Assembly: GCF_003967575.1 (NCBI RefSeq)
Contig: NZ_BIFT01000001.1
Coordinates: forward strand, 62,001 to 126,000
DNA length: 64,000 nt
Reading direction: 5' to 3'
From: Dictyobacter alpinus
Lineage (GTDB): Bacteria > Chloroflexota > Ktedonobacteria > Ktedonobacterales > Ktedonobacteraceae
Shown here: positions 26,897 through 35,287 of the stretch, in pieces
Layout: the number at the start of each line of letters is the position of its first letter
Numbering within the stretch: the first letter of the stretch is position 1
Made by a program: the position numbers and the translations under genes
Notes under the pieces: generated by a model
Seen by the model: the letters and a program-made list of their open reading frames with translations, nothing else
Databases searched by the model: none
Told to the model about the DNA's origin: nothing

Positions 26897-27391
26897 ATGG
26901 TAACACAGCATACCGTTTATCTGGCTTTAGGCTCCAATCTTGGCGATCGTCAAACATTGCTTCGAGCAGCTATCCAGGAGCTACAACAAATTGTAGATAT
27001 TCAACGCATATCTTCTATCTATGAAACGGAGCCAGTAGGATATCTGAATCAGCCACGCTTCTTCAATCTTGTCTGTTATGGCAAGACTACCTGCACCCCT
27101 CAAGAACTTTTGAAGCGGGCGAAAGCCATTGAACAACAGTTAGGGCGTCAACCCTCTGTTCGCAATGGTCCACGTCCAGTGGACATTGATATTCTCTTGT
27201 ATGATACGCGCATACTCACAGACAATACCCTGATCATACCCCATCCTCGGATGCATGAACGAGCATTTGTCCTTGTCCCACTCACGGAAATTGCACCTGA
27301 TGTGGTCGATCCACGAAGTAGTAGTACAGCACAGGAACTTTTACAGTCAGTCTCATTGGATGGCATTACCAGGACAAACGTCCAGTTGTAA
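26897..27391 (+). CDS. folK: 2-amino-4-hydroxy-6-hydroxymethyldihydropteridine diphosphokinase
   Basis: The 164-residue HPPK transfers pyrophosphate from ATP to 6-hydroxymethyl-7,8-dihydropterin in folate synthesis. Its motifs are LALGSNLGDR, ISSIYETEPVGY, the catalytic RNGPRPVDIDILLYD with metal-binding Asp residues, and IPHPRMHERAFVLVPL. The ATG at 26897 is favoured because the family always starts a few residues before LGSNLGDR; the in-frame upstream extension has no homology-like sequence. No other folate gene is adjacent. Confidence 0.93.
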   Translation: MVTQHTVYLALGSNLGDRQTLLRAAIQELQQIVDIQRISSIYETEPVGYLNQPRFFNLVCYGKTTCTPQELLKRAKAIEQQLGRQPSVRNGPRPVDIDILLYDTRILTDNTLIIPHPRMHERAFVLVPLTEIAPDVVDPRSSSTAQELLQSVSLDGITRTNVQL

Positions 27392-27472
27392 ACTGCCCCC
27401 ATTGCGTAGATAGAGAGGAGCAACAGTCAGCAATAGATCACTAAGGGACAAAGTACCTGGGTCATTTGCCTC

Positions 27473-27502
27473 TTAACAAGACGTAGCCGACCATGCTATA
27501 AT
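27473..27502 (+). promoter_or_regulatory. Promoter of rsfS
   Basis: TTAACA (27473-27478), 18-bp spacer, perfect TATAAT (27497-27502), about 80 nt upstream of the GTG start. Confidence 0.6.
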
Positions 27503-27583
27503 GCGGATACGACATTTGATACAGGTTGTTATGAACACATTTACCTCACATCTTCTTAGATGTGAAAGACATAGGGAGCACTC

Positions 27584-27943
27584 GTGGAGGGAGTTCTGTT
27601 AGATATAGACCAACAAGCAAAGGCAGCCGCAGATATAGCGTCTGACAAAAAAGCATCCGACGTTCTCTTACTTGATATTAGAGATGTGAGCGTCATCGCC
27701 GACTACTTTGTTATCTGTAGCGGTAACAGTAATCGTCAGATTCAAGCCATCGCCGATAGCATAGACGAAGATTTAGGGAAGCAGGGAGCTGTACTGCTTC
27801 ACCGAGAAGGTAACGCCGATTCAGGATGGGTACTTCTCGACTTTGGTGGTGTTATCGTTCATATCTTCGGGCCTAAGGAACGCGAATATTATCGCTTAGA
27901 ACGCCTTTGGAGTGAAGCAAAAACAGTTGTTTACCTACAATAA
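27584..27943 (+). CDS. rsfS: Ribosomal silencing factor RsfS (Iojap family)
   Basis: The 119-residue protein belongs to the RsfS/Iojap family, which binds ribosomal protein L14 and blocks joining of the subunits in starved cells. Conserved stretches are LLDIRDVSVIADYFVICSGN, RQIQAIADSI, GNADSGWVLLDFGGVIVHIF and REYYRLERLW. The GTG start at 27584 follows AGGGAG. A small membrane-protein gene begins 27 nt after its stop, so the two may be cotranscribed. Confidence 0.92.
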   Translation: MEGVLLDIDQQAKAAADIASDKKASDVLLLDIRDVSVIADYFVICSGNSNRQIQAIADSIDEDLGKQGAVLLHREGNADSGWVLLDFGGVIVHIFGPKEREYYRLERLWSEAKTVVYLQ

Positions 27944-27970
27944 ATACTATATGTAGAAAAGGTGGCGACG

Positions 27971-28153
27971 ATGACATTTTTTCGTAATCGTTTGTTCCTG
28001 GAGGGAATTGCTCTGGGCGGTATCTGTGGCATTGTAATTGGCTCCGTTATCGCTTTTACACTCGGTGAGAGCAGCGTAGAAGCCGTACGCCGCACTATCC
28101 AGGACAGATTCCCAAGCAAACGTGAAGTGCCTTTTAAATATCTCTCGCAATAA
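27971..28153 (+). CDS. Small YtxH-like membrane protein
   Basis: The 60-residue protein has one Gly-rich membrane segment (about 12-34, GIALGGICGIVIGSVIAF) and a short charged tail. The N-terminal Gly-rich helix resembles YtxH-like (gas-vesicle/stress) proteins. The ATG at 27971 follows AAAAGGTGG. It is placed 27 nt after rsfS. The function is unknown and the family resemblance is weak because of the short length. Confidence 0.5.
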   Translation: MTFFRNRLFLEGIALGGICGIVIGSVIAFTLGESSVEAVRRTIQDRFPSKREVPFKYLSQ

Positions 28154-28276
28154 TTTTTTTGCAGACATATGTAAAATGTGCTTTTAAGAAGATCGTTTGG
28201 TAATCGCAATGGTCACGTTCTGAACAATAATACAGGTAATTAGAAATGCTGTATTGCAATGAGTCTGCTGCCTTGA

Positions 28277-28326
28277 GATGGTGATAGAAGATCAAATATC
28301 TTCTTGCTTTGAACGTAATCACCATC
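28277..28326. repeat. Nested hairpin upstream of the lamin-tail gene
   Basis: GATGGTGAT pairs with ATCACCATC across 32 nt, and an inner AGAAGAT pairs with ATCTTCT. It lies between the small membrane protein and the next gene and may be a terminator or leader structure. Confidence 0.5.
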
Positions 28327-28396
28327 TTCTGTCTGGTAACAGATAATTGCTTTTTACAGTTAGTAGTCAAGTGATAGCGTGAGGAAGAGGTGGGGT

Positions 28397-29365
28397 GTGA
28401 GGACTTTCGTAATTACTTGTTGTGCCTGTTTGATTTTGAGCGTGGCCTTTTTTGCTGCCCTGGTACCTTTCCAGCAATCAGTAAAAGCCCAGGCTTGTCA
28501 ACCAGATATACTAAATTCAACGCCAGAAGCAACACCGGTACAGGCAGATCAAGGATCCATCCATCTAAATGAGATACTGATTATGCCAACTATCTCCACA
28601 CTACACTGTTCGCCCCCGGCAAATACTATTACAACCAATACTCCCTGGATTGAGCTCTACAATTCATCAAACCAATCTCTTCAACTCACACATGCGAGCA
28701 TTGATAGCGGTCCGAATACAAGTGTTTACAATTTTTCTATCACTTCTGTTTCTGCGCATAACTTCATCGTTATATTTCCATTCACGACTCAATCTACACC
28801 AATTAGTACCACATCGGTGCTTCGACTAACTATCAACGGGATAGTAATCGATCAAGTAACAATTCCCCAGCTCCTTCCTGATAATGCTTATGCACGTACT
28901 CCAGATGGCAACGGCACCTGGCATGTTACTGAACATCCAACGCTTGGAGAGAGTAATACTATACAAAATCCAATTTCCACACCAACAAAAGCAACGCCCA
29001 CACCCTTCATCCACCATAGTAAACCAACGGCCACTCCCAAATCACAAAAGCCTGCAAAGAACAAATCAACTACCAAAAGCGTGAAAAACAAAAGTAACAG
29101 TGAGTCGTCAGATCAAAATACTGATCAACTAACAAACAAACAGCAAAATGTACATACGAAAAAGAACTATCCACAAGCAAAATGGCAAGATGTGCATGTT
29201 CCAGTATCAAAAAATAAACATGAAAATAAAAGTACACCTCCAGCAGCAGTAACTGCAATCACTCAAAGTTCTGTAGATATACCACATAAAATTATACTCT
29301 CTTTACTTGCTATAGCACTTACATTCACTATCTGGTGGTGTCGTAGACTCTTCTTCAAATCTTAA
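28397..29365 (+). CDS. Secreted/anchored surface protein with lamin-tail-like domain
   Basis: The protein of about 322 residues has a signal peptide (ITCCACLILSVAFFAALVPF, then AQA), an immunoglobulin-like lamin-tail domain (about 50-200, with HLNEILIMP, PWIELYNSSNQSLQL and DNAYARTPDGNGTW), a long Thr/Lys/Ser/Asn-rich low-complexity stretch (about 210-290) and a C-terminal membrane segment ending in the basic CRRLFFKS. It is probably displayed on the cell surface. The GTG at 28397 follows AGAGGTGGGG; an in-frame GTG at 28379 lacks a ribosome site. The ligand is unknown. Confidence 0.65.
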   Translation: MRTFVITCCACLILSVAFFAALVPFQQSVKAQACQPDILNSTPEATPVQADQGSIHLNEILIMPTISTLHCSPPANTITTNTPWIELYNSSNQSLQLTHASIDSGPNTSVYNFSITSVSAHNFIVIFPFTTQSTPISTTSVLRLTINGIVIDQVTIPQLLPDNAYARTPDGNGTWHVTEHPTLGESNTIQNPISTPTKATPTPFIHHSKPTATPKSQKPAKNKSTTKSVKNKSNSESSDQNTDQLTNKQQNVHTKKNYPQAKWQDVHVPVSKNKHENKSTPPAAVTAITQSSVDIPHKIILSLLAIALTFTIWWCRRLFFKS

Positions 29366-29467
29366 TGCGTACTTAATATATAGAGAGGCTAACTTTTATG
29401 TGGATCAATATAGCAACGTATAGAGTACAGCGGGGATAAACCAACACACACGGAACGAGAAAAAAAC

Positions 29468-30838
29468 ATGACATCTCAAGCCAACGCATTAAAAAATCCG
29501 GCCCATCACAGCCATCGAGTAAAGATCGCTATTATTGGTGGGGGAAGCCTCCATTGTGCAACCTTCATGCAAAGCGTTATTCAGCAACCAGAAGTATTGC
29601 GTGGGTGCCAGATCACTTTAATGGATATCGATGAAGAGAGTCTGGATCTTATCTATACACTTGGTACTAAACTATTTCAGCAAAATGGAGTAGAGGTAGA
29701 GCTCAAAAAAACAACCAGTCAGGAAGAAGCAATAGAGAATGCTAATTTTGTATTGACGACTTTTAGAACCGGGGGTCTTCAATCACGTGTCATCGACGAA
29801 AAATTACCGCTACGCCACAATCTTCTTGGAAATGATACCATTGGTGCTGGTGGCTTCTTCCATGCGCTACGCAACGCCCCTGTTATTGCAGGTATCGCCG
29901 CAGAAATAGAGAAACTGGCACCCAAAGCTTTTTTGCTCAACTATACAAGCCCAAGCAATATCACGACTGAAGCAATTTCTCATTACAGTGGCATTCGCGT
30001 TATCGGGCTTCAAGATAATACATTTGCTAAAATAGCAACGATTGCGCAATACACTGGTGCTCAATTTGAACCGCCTGAACATCTCCATGCACGTAAAGTT
30101 GGCTTAAGTAATGCCAATTGGACTACGGCTATCTGGAGTGAGGGCGAAGATGTTTTAGCGCAAGTTATTCAGTGGTGTGAAAAATTCATACAACACAAGC
30201 CTGAAATGACGGTAGAAAATTATCCCTATATTTTATTAGCCACTCTGGCAACCCGCTATAATGCTATCCCATCCTATTACATGCACTACTATTACTTTCC
30301 TGAAATCGTCCTTGAATATCAACAAAAACAATCACAAACGCCCACCGAATCACTCCTGGCACAACTACCCAGAATGATTCAATCCTATAAACAGGAGGCT
30401 CAAAAAAAACATCCCGCTTCTATACAATTGCCAGAGGTCCCAGGTGAACTTGGACCTGACGACTTTGCTCTTTCTATCATTCGTTCAATCCTGAATGATA
30501 CAGGAGAAGAATGGGTATTAAACGTTCCCAATAAAGGATCATTGAACTTTCTGGCTGACGACCGTGTGGTTGAATTACCTTGCCGCGTGGATGCTCGTGG
30601 CGCAACACCACTTACCCAGGAAGATGGAGGATTAAGTATCGATCAGAAAGGCCTGATAGCGGCTCTGGCAGAGTATGAAGGTGCCGCAGCACGTGTAGCA
30701 CTATGGGGTAATCGCCAGGAGGCAATCAAAGCCCTGGCAGCTAATCCTCTGGTCTGGTCCTACAGCAAAGCTGAAAAGATATATGATGAGTTGGCACATG
30801 CCCATAAGAAGTTTCTTCCTCAACGCTTATTCAAGTAA
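29468..30838 (+). CDS. GH4-like protein with substituted metal ligands
   Basis: The 456-residue protein has the GH4/malate-dehydrogenase-like fold: the NAD loop KIAIIGGGS (19-27), LMDIDEE (51-57), an NYTSPSNITTEA segment (158-169, normally NYTNPAG-V-TEA) and a DRVVELPCRVD strand near the C-terminus. GH4 glycosidases use NAD+ and Mn2+. The usual metal Cys in the GLCN/GLCH motif is replaced here by GLQDN (180-184), and the His of the LNH motif by GLSNANW (212-218). It may be inactive, metal-free or act on something else. The ATG at 29468 follows GGAACGAG. Confidence 0.72.
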   Translation: MTSQANALKNPAHHSHRVKIAIIGGGSLHCATFMQSVIQQPEVLRGCQITLMDIDEESLDLIYTLGTKLFQQNGVEVELKKTTSQEEAIENANFVLTTFRTGGLQSRVIDEKLPLRHNLLGNDTIGAGGFFHALRNAPVIAGIAAEIEKLAPKAFLLNYTSPSNITTEAISHYSGIRVIGLQDNTFAKIATIAQYTGAQFEPPEHLHARKVGLSNANWTTAIWSEGEDVLAQVIQWCEKFIQHKPEMTVENYPYILLATLATRYNAIPSYYMHYYYFPEIVLEYQQKQSQTPTESLLAQLPRMIQSYKQEAQKKHPASIQLPEVPGELGPDDFALSIIRSILNDTGEEWVLNVPNKGSLNFLADDRVVELPCRVDARGATPLTQEDGGLSIDQKGLIAALAEYEGAAARVALWGNRQEAIKALAANPLVWSYSKAEKIYDELAHAHKKFLPQRLFK

Positions 30839-31073
30839 TATGAAAATGCTTGGAAAGGTCCTTTGGTCAAGCTCAAAATGTAGCGCTAGTGATTTTCTGT
30901 CAGTAGCCTCCAACAGGATAAAACAAAAAGCGGAACAATGCGCACAAATCTCTGCAATTCATGAATTACGCTTTTATCCTTCACATTCCTGGATATGCAT
31001 GGTATTATCAATAGAGTAAAAATGTTCATCACTGCTAAACGTTGGCCCTAATAGCCAGAGGAGGGTAAACAAG

Positions 31074-32543
31074 ATGAGCATCGTAGAGCAGCCAGCGATC
31101 ACTACCACAGAATCACTCTACACAAAGTTGTCAGAGAAGACAAAAGCACAGATTGTTCATGAACTTCAAGAGGTATCAGGCAAAGCTCATGTCCTTTATA
31201 CACATTATGACCTCACTTTGTATGAGTATGACGCCTCTATTGAACGTGCACGTCCAGATATAGTTGTATTGCCTGCGAACAATAAAGAAGTTGCGAGCAT
31301 CGTTAAGATAGCCAATCGCTATCACGTTCCGGTAGTACCTCGTGGGGCTGGAACCGGCCTGAGCGGGGGCGCAGTCCCAATTTATGGCGGCATAGTTATT
31401 ACCTTCACGCGTATGAACCAGATCCTCTCAATAGACTTTGAGAATCTTCGGGCTACCGTCGAGCCTGGTCTGGTAAATATCCATCTTAGCCAGGCCCTTA
31501 ATCCCTATGGTTATGCCTATGTACCTGATCCTAGCAGCCAACGCTCATGCACAATCGGAGGCAATGTGGGAGAAAACGCTGGCGGTCCTCATACGTTGGT
31601 TTATGGAGTTACCACCAACCACGTCCTCGGACTAGAAATCGTCACATCCGAAGGTGAGATCCTGGAAGTAGGCGGAGAAACATATGATACTCCCGGCTTT
31701 GACCTTACAGGCCTGCTTATTGGTTCAGAAGGGACACTCTGCATCATCACAAAGATCATTGTCCGTATAGTTCCTATGGCCGAGTATGTTAAAACAATGG
31801 TCGCGGTGTTTGATACCATGGAGGATGCATCCAATACCGTTTCAGATATCATCGCCTCTGGTGTTATTCCAACAGCTATTGAAATGATGGACCAGATGAT
31901 CCTCCAGGCTGTTGAGGCCGATACACATGCGGGTTATCCGATGGATGCTGCAGCCGTGCTATTAATGGAAACAGAGGGCATGAGAGAGAGCGTTAAGGCT
32001 CAGTTAGAAGAGATTGTCACCACATGTAAAAAAAATCGGGCACGAGTCGTCCGTATTGCTGCAAATGAGACCGAACGTCAACTGCTTTGGGCCGGGCGCA
32101 AAAATGCCTTTGGCGCTGTAGGACGTATTAGTCCTGAATTTTATGTTCAGGATGGCGTAGTTCCGCGCTCACAGCTTCCTTATGTACTGCGTGGTATCAG
32201 TGAGATCTGTCAACGTTATAACTTAAAAGTGGGTAATGTCTTCCACGCAGGAGACGGTAATCTACATCCTCTGATCCTCTTTGATGCTCAGATCCCTGGA
32301 GAAATTGAACGAGTCCGTCTGGCTGGCCATGAAATCCTTGAGCTTTGTGCTGCAGTTGGTGGTACAATCACAGGCGAGCATGGTGTGGGACTGGAAAAAC
32401 AGGCGGAAATGGCTTTGATCTTCAACGAGATAGATCTTCGTGCCATGCAGTATGTCCGTATTGCCTGGAATCCAGACCAACTTTTCAATCCTGGCAAACT
32501 ATTTCCTCTGCCAGGACGTTGTGCCGATGTTAAACAACTATAG
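31074..32543 (+). CDS. glcD: Glycolate oxidase, FAD-linked subunit GlcD
   Basis: The 489-residue protein is the VAO-type FAD flavoenzyme subunit that oxidises glycolate (or lactate) to the keto acid. It has PRGAGTGLSGGAVP for FAD pyrophosphate binding, DPSSQRSCTIGGNVGENAGG, the substrate-domain signature VGNVFHAGDGNLHPLILFD and the C-terminal GEHGVGLEK. A strong GGAGG site precedes the ATG. It opens a glcD-glcE-methyltransferase-glcF operon that feeds electrons through GlcF to the membrane. Confidence 0.9.
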   Translation: MSIVEQPAITTTESLYTKLSEKTKAQIVHELQEVSGKAHVLYTHYDLTLYEYDASIERARPDIVVLPANNKEVASIVKIANRYHVPVVPRGAGTGLSGGAVPIYGGIVITFTRMNQILSIDFENLRATVEPGLVNIHLSQALNPYGYAYVPDPSSQRSCTIGGNVGENAGGPHTLVYGVTTNHVLGLEIVTSEGEILEVGGETYDTPGFDLTGLLIGSEGTLCIITKIIVRIVPMAEYVKTMVAVFDTMEDASNTVSDIIASGVIPTAIEMMDQMILQAVEADTHAGYPMDAAAVLLMETEGMRESVKAQLEEIVTTCKKNRARVVRIAANETERQLLWAGRKNAFGAVGRISPEFYVQDGVVPRSQLPYVLRGISEICQRYNLKVGNVFHAGDGNLHPLILFDAQIPGEIERVRLAGHEILELCAAVGGTITGEHGVGLEKQAEMALIFNEIDLRAMQYVRIAWNPDQLFNPGKLFPLPGRCADVKQL

Positions 32544-32584
32544 CCTTGCTATTTTCCAACTCATGCTGAATCCGGGGGTATTTT

Positions 32585-33919
32585 ATGGCAGAGGTAGCTC
32601 CATTTACATCACTGTTCCGTCAACAATTTCCACAACTGCATATCATTGATGATCCAGTCCAATTACTCGACTATACTGTCGATGATCGTCTGCCTGGCAT
32701 GCTTATCCAGCCACAAACAGTTGAGGAGGCTGCCCGGATTGTTACCATGCTCCATGAACAAAAACTAAGCGTGCTACCTCGCGGCAATGGCACGCATATG
32801 GCCATAGGGGATCGCCCAGAACATATTGATGTACTGCTTGAAACAACTGCACTTAATCGTATTCTCGAACACGAAGCAGCAGATTTAACATGTCAGATAC
32901 AAGCAGGCATAACGTTGAGCCGATTTCAGTCGCTCCTCAAGAACAAAGGTCAACGGCTGGCACTGGATCCTCCCAATGCAGAATCAACAACCATTGGTGG
33001 CATATTGGCAACAAATGATAGTGGTCCAAAACGCTTACGTTATGGTAGCGCACGCGATCAAGTTCTCGGCCTACGTGTCATTCAAGCAAACGGAGAAATC
33101 AGTCGTAGTGGCGGGAAGGTTGTTAAAAATGTTGCGGGCTATGACTTAAACAAACTTTATATTGGCTCATTTGGGACGCTCGGGATTATTGTTGAAGCAA
33201 ATTTCAAACTCTATCCATTAGCACAGGCTGAACGGACCCTTCTCTTCACCTTTGAGAGTATTGAAACTGCCATGCAAATGACTATTGCTCTTACCACTTC
33301 ACCAATAATGCCGAGCGCACTAGAATTGATCTCACTTCATGGCCCAAAGGACGCATCTCCGTTCTTCGCTTTTCCTCTTCCAGGTAGAGGCTACACATTG
33401 GCAGTTAACTTTGAAAATAGTACAATAGCCATGACACGACAAATAAATGAGGCACGCAAAATTGCGCAAAACCATCATGCGCTTTTGCGAGAAGATCTGG
33501 AAGGACAAGAACAAGAGCGCTTCTGGCAAATGGTTGGGTTGCAGATACAAAGTGCGCTCAGTTGCAAAATCAGTATACCAGTTACGCACGTAGCTGAACT
33601 AATACATCAAATAGAAATAACCTGCCAGAGTCAAAATTTGGTTGCAAACATTGTGGCTCATGCTGGCAATGGTATTATCTATGTCGAGCTTGGTCCATAT
33701 GACGCAGAAAGCAGAATTATCACTGCCATCACTGAATTACGCGCTTTCGCCCAGGCAAAAAAAGGAAGCCTGGTATTAGAACGCTGCCCGATCCGTATCA
33801 AGCAGCATATGAGCGTGTGGGGAGAGCCGCGAGCAGATTTCTATCTGATGCAGCGGCTCAAGCAACAATTTGATCCAGATGGAGTATTTGTGAGAGGGAG
33901 ATATTTAGGAGGATTGTGA
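32585..33919 (+). CDS. glcE: Glycolate oxidase, FAD-binding subunit GlcE
   Basis: The 444-residue protein has an FAD_binding_4 N-terminus with LPRGNGTHMAIG, PPNAESTTIGGILATNDSGP and RSGGKVVKNVAGYDLNKLYI, the motif set typical of GlcE. It is longer than E. coli GlcE (about 350) because it retains a C-terminal FAD-oxidase-C-like part ending near VLERCPIRIK. It lies 41 nt after glcD, and its stop overlaps the next gene's GTG by 4 nt, so translation is coupled. Confidence 0.85.
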   Translation: MAEVAPFTSLFRQQFPQLHIIDDPVQLLDYTVDDRLPGMLIQPQTVEEAARIVTMLHEQKLSVLPRGNGTHMAIGDRPEHIDVLLETTALNRILEHEAADLTCQIQAGITLSRFQSLLKNKGQRLALDPPNAESTTIGGILATNDSGPKRLRYGSARDQVLGLRVIQANGEISRSGGKVVKNVAGYDLNKLYIGSFGTLGIIVEANFKLYPLAQAERTLLFTFESIETAMQMTIALTTSPIMPSALELISLHGPKDASPFFAFPLPGRGYTLAVNFENSTIAMTRQINEARKIAQNHHALLREDLEGQEQERFWQMVGLQIQSALSCKISIPVTHVAELIHQIEITCQSQNLVANIVAHAGNGIIYVELGPYDAESRIITAITELRAFAQAKKGSLVLERCPIRIKQHMSVWGEPRADFYLMQRLKQQFDPDGVFVRGRYLGGL

Positions 33920-35265
33920 GTACAACTGAAAACTTATGTCTGGTAACTGCACAGCCAGAATTTATTGACGCAGCATTGGCAGAATTACATGCTCTTGATC
34001 AGAGTTTAACCGATGAAGGCGAAATCGCACCGGGTATTTCACTCTGTCGTGTCCAGGATGTGGCACGATTTATGAACATCGTAAGCAAAACACATCCTAC
34101 ATTTACACGCCATCTAGCACCTGTACAAGCTATTGTTGATATTGATAACAGCGAGGACGATCTAGGAGCAATAGCTCTAGCGACGGTGCAATTGCCAGGT
34201 TTTGCTCAGATTGAGCGTGGTACCCATTTTGCGGTCCAGAGTCGATTACTGCAAACTGACAAAAGCCAGGGCCCTCGCGCCTATAGTGGCGGACAGATCA
34301 ATAAAACGCTCGCCGAAGCTCTGGCTGAAGAAACAGGTGCAATAGAAGATATCAAAAAACCCCAGGTCATTATCTCACTTCTCTGCACAATGCAAAAGGG
34401 CTATCTTGGCATTTCAACTGCGGAAGACAACCTGAGCGCCTGGCCAGGAGGAGCTCGTCATTATGCCCAGACAAAAGAGCAAATCAGTCGCGCTGAATTC
34501 AAGTTACTTGAAGCTCTAGAGGTTTTTGGTGTTATACTACCATCACATGGACAGGCTCTCGACCTTGGTGCCGCCCCCGGAGGATGGACCAGACTTTTAC
34601 TGGATGCAGGACTACAAGTAATAGCAGTTGATCCGGCCAGACTTGATCCCCGTCTAGAGCAGCGTAAGGGACTTGAGCACTATCGCGGTTATGCTGAAGA
34701 TTACCTGGAGGATGCTGTTCAACAGGGCAAACAATACGATCTGATCGTTAATGATATGCGCATGGATGCTCGTGAAGCCGCCCGTCTCATCAGTAAGGCT
34801 GCCAGTTGTCTGCGCACCGAAGATGGATTTATGATTAGTGTCTTCAAATTGCCCCACGCAGCATTAGGTATTGACCCATTTGTCAACCTGAAAGAAGCGC
34901 TACAGATCCTTAGAGGAAGTTATAATATCGTACAAGCGCATCAACTCTTTCATAATCGACAAGAAATAACTGTGGTTGCAGCTCAGCCCATTCCTCAAAA
35001 GAGAAGACCTCAACCAAACAGGCCATCTCAAGGAAGAATTCAGCCGCCACAGCGACCATATCAGGAGAGAAGATCCCAAACTCAGAGATCAACTTCTACA
35101 CGATGGGTTCAAAAACCAGGACAACCTCGAGAGCAAGGTCAAGGTATCCGACAATCTGGATCGACGAGATCTCAGGGCCAGCAGTCACAGCGGTCTTCGT
35201 ACCAAAGAAGGTCACAATCACCGAGACCGGCCCAGCCGAGAACCACACGACCAGAACATCACTAA
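33916..35265 (+). CDS. RlmM/FtsJ-like rRNA 2'-O-methyltransferase with disordered tail
   Basis: The 449-residue protein has an N-terminal THUMP-like RNA-binding part (about 1-150) and an FtsJ/RlmM Rossmann methyltransferase domain with ALDLGAAPGGWTRLLLDAG. The 2'-O-methyltransferase K-D-K-E tetrad is visible as EFKLLEAL, IVNDMRMD, SVFKLPH and RQEITV. A target in 23S rRNA is likely by analogy with RlmM. The last roughly 95 residues are an Arg/Gln/Pro/Ser-rich tail absent from E. coli RlmM. The GTG start overlaps the glcE stop (GTGA). Its place inside a glycolate oxidase operon is unusual. Confidence 0.8.
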   Translation: MSTTENLCLVTAQPEFIDAALAELHALDQSLTDEGEIAPGISLCRVQDVARFMNIVSKTHPTFTRHLAPVQAIVDIDNSEDDLGAIALATVQLPGFAQIERGTHFAVQSRLLQTDKSQGPRAYSGGQINKTLAEALAEETGAIEDIKKPQVIISLLCTMQKGYLGISTAEDNLSAWPGGARHYAQTKEQISRAEFKLLEALEVFGVILPSHGQALDLGAAPGGWTRLLLDAGLQVIAVDPARLDPRLEQRKGLEHYRGYAEDYLEDAVQQGKQYDLIVNDMRMDAREAARLISKAASCLRTEDGFMISVFKLPHAALGIDPFVNLKEALQILRGSYNIVQAHQLFHNRQEITVVAAQPIPQKRRPQPNRPSQGRIQPPQRPYQERRSQTQRSTSTRWVQKPGQPREQGQGIRQSGSTRSQGQQSQRSSYQRRSQSPRPAQPRTTRPEHH

Positions 35266-35287
35266 TACAATGAAGGTTGGTAAAAAC

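Noticed and set aside
28379..28396. GTG at 28379 as the start of the lamin-tail protein
   Set aside because: No ribosome site; the GTG at 28397 has a clear one and still leaves a complete signal peptide.
34976..35287. Long open frame upstream of glcF overlapping the methyltransferase tail, as if glcF were longer or frameshifted
   Set aside because: The stretch is low-complexity Arg/Gln/Pro coding in the other frame, has no ribosome site, and GlcF homology begins only after 35288.
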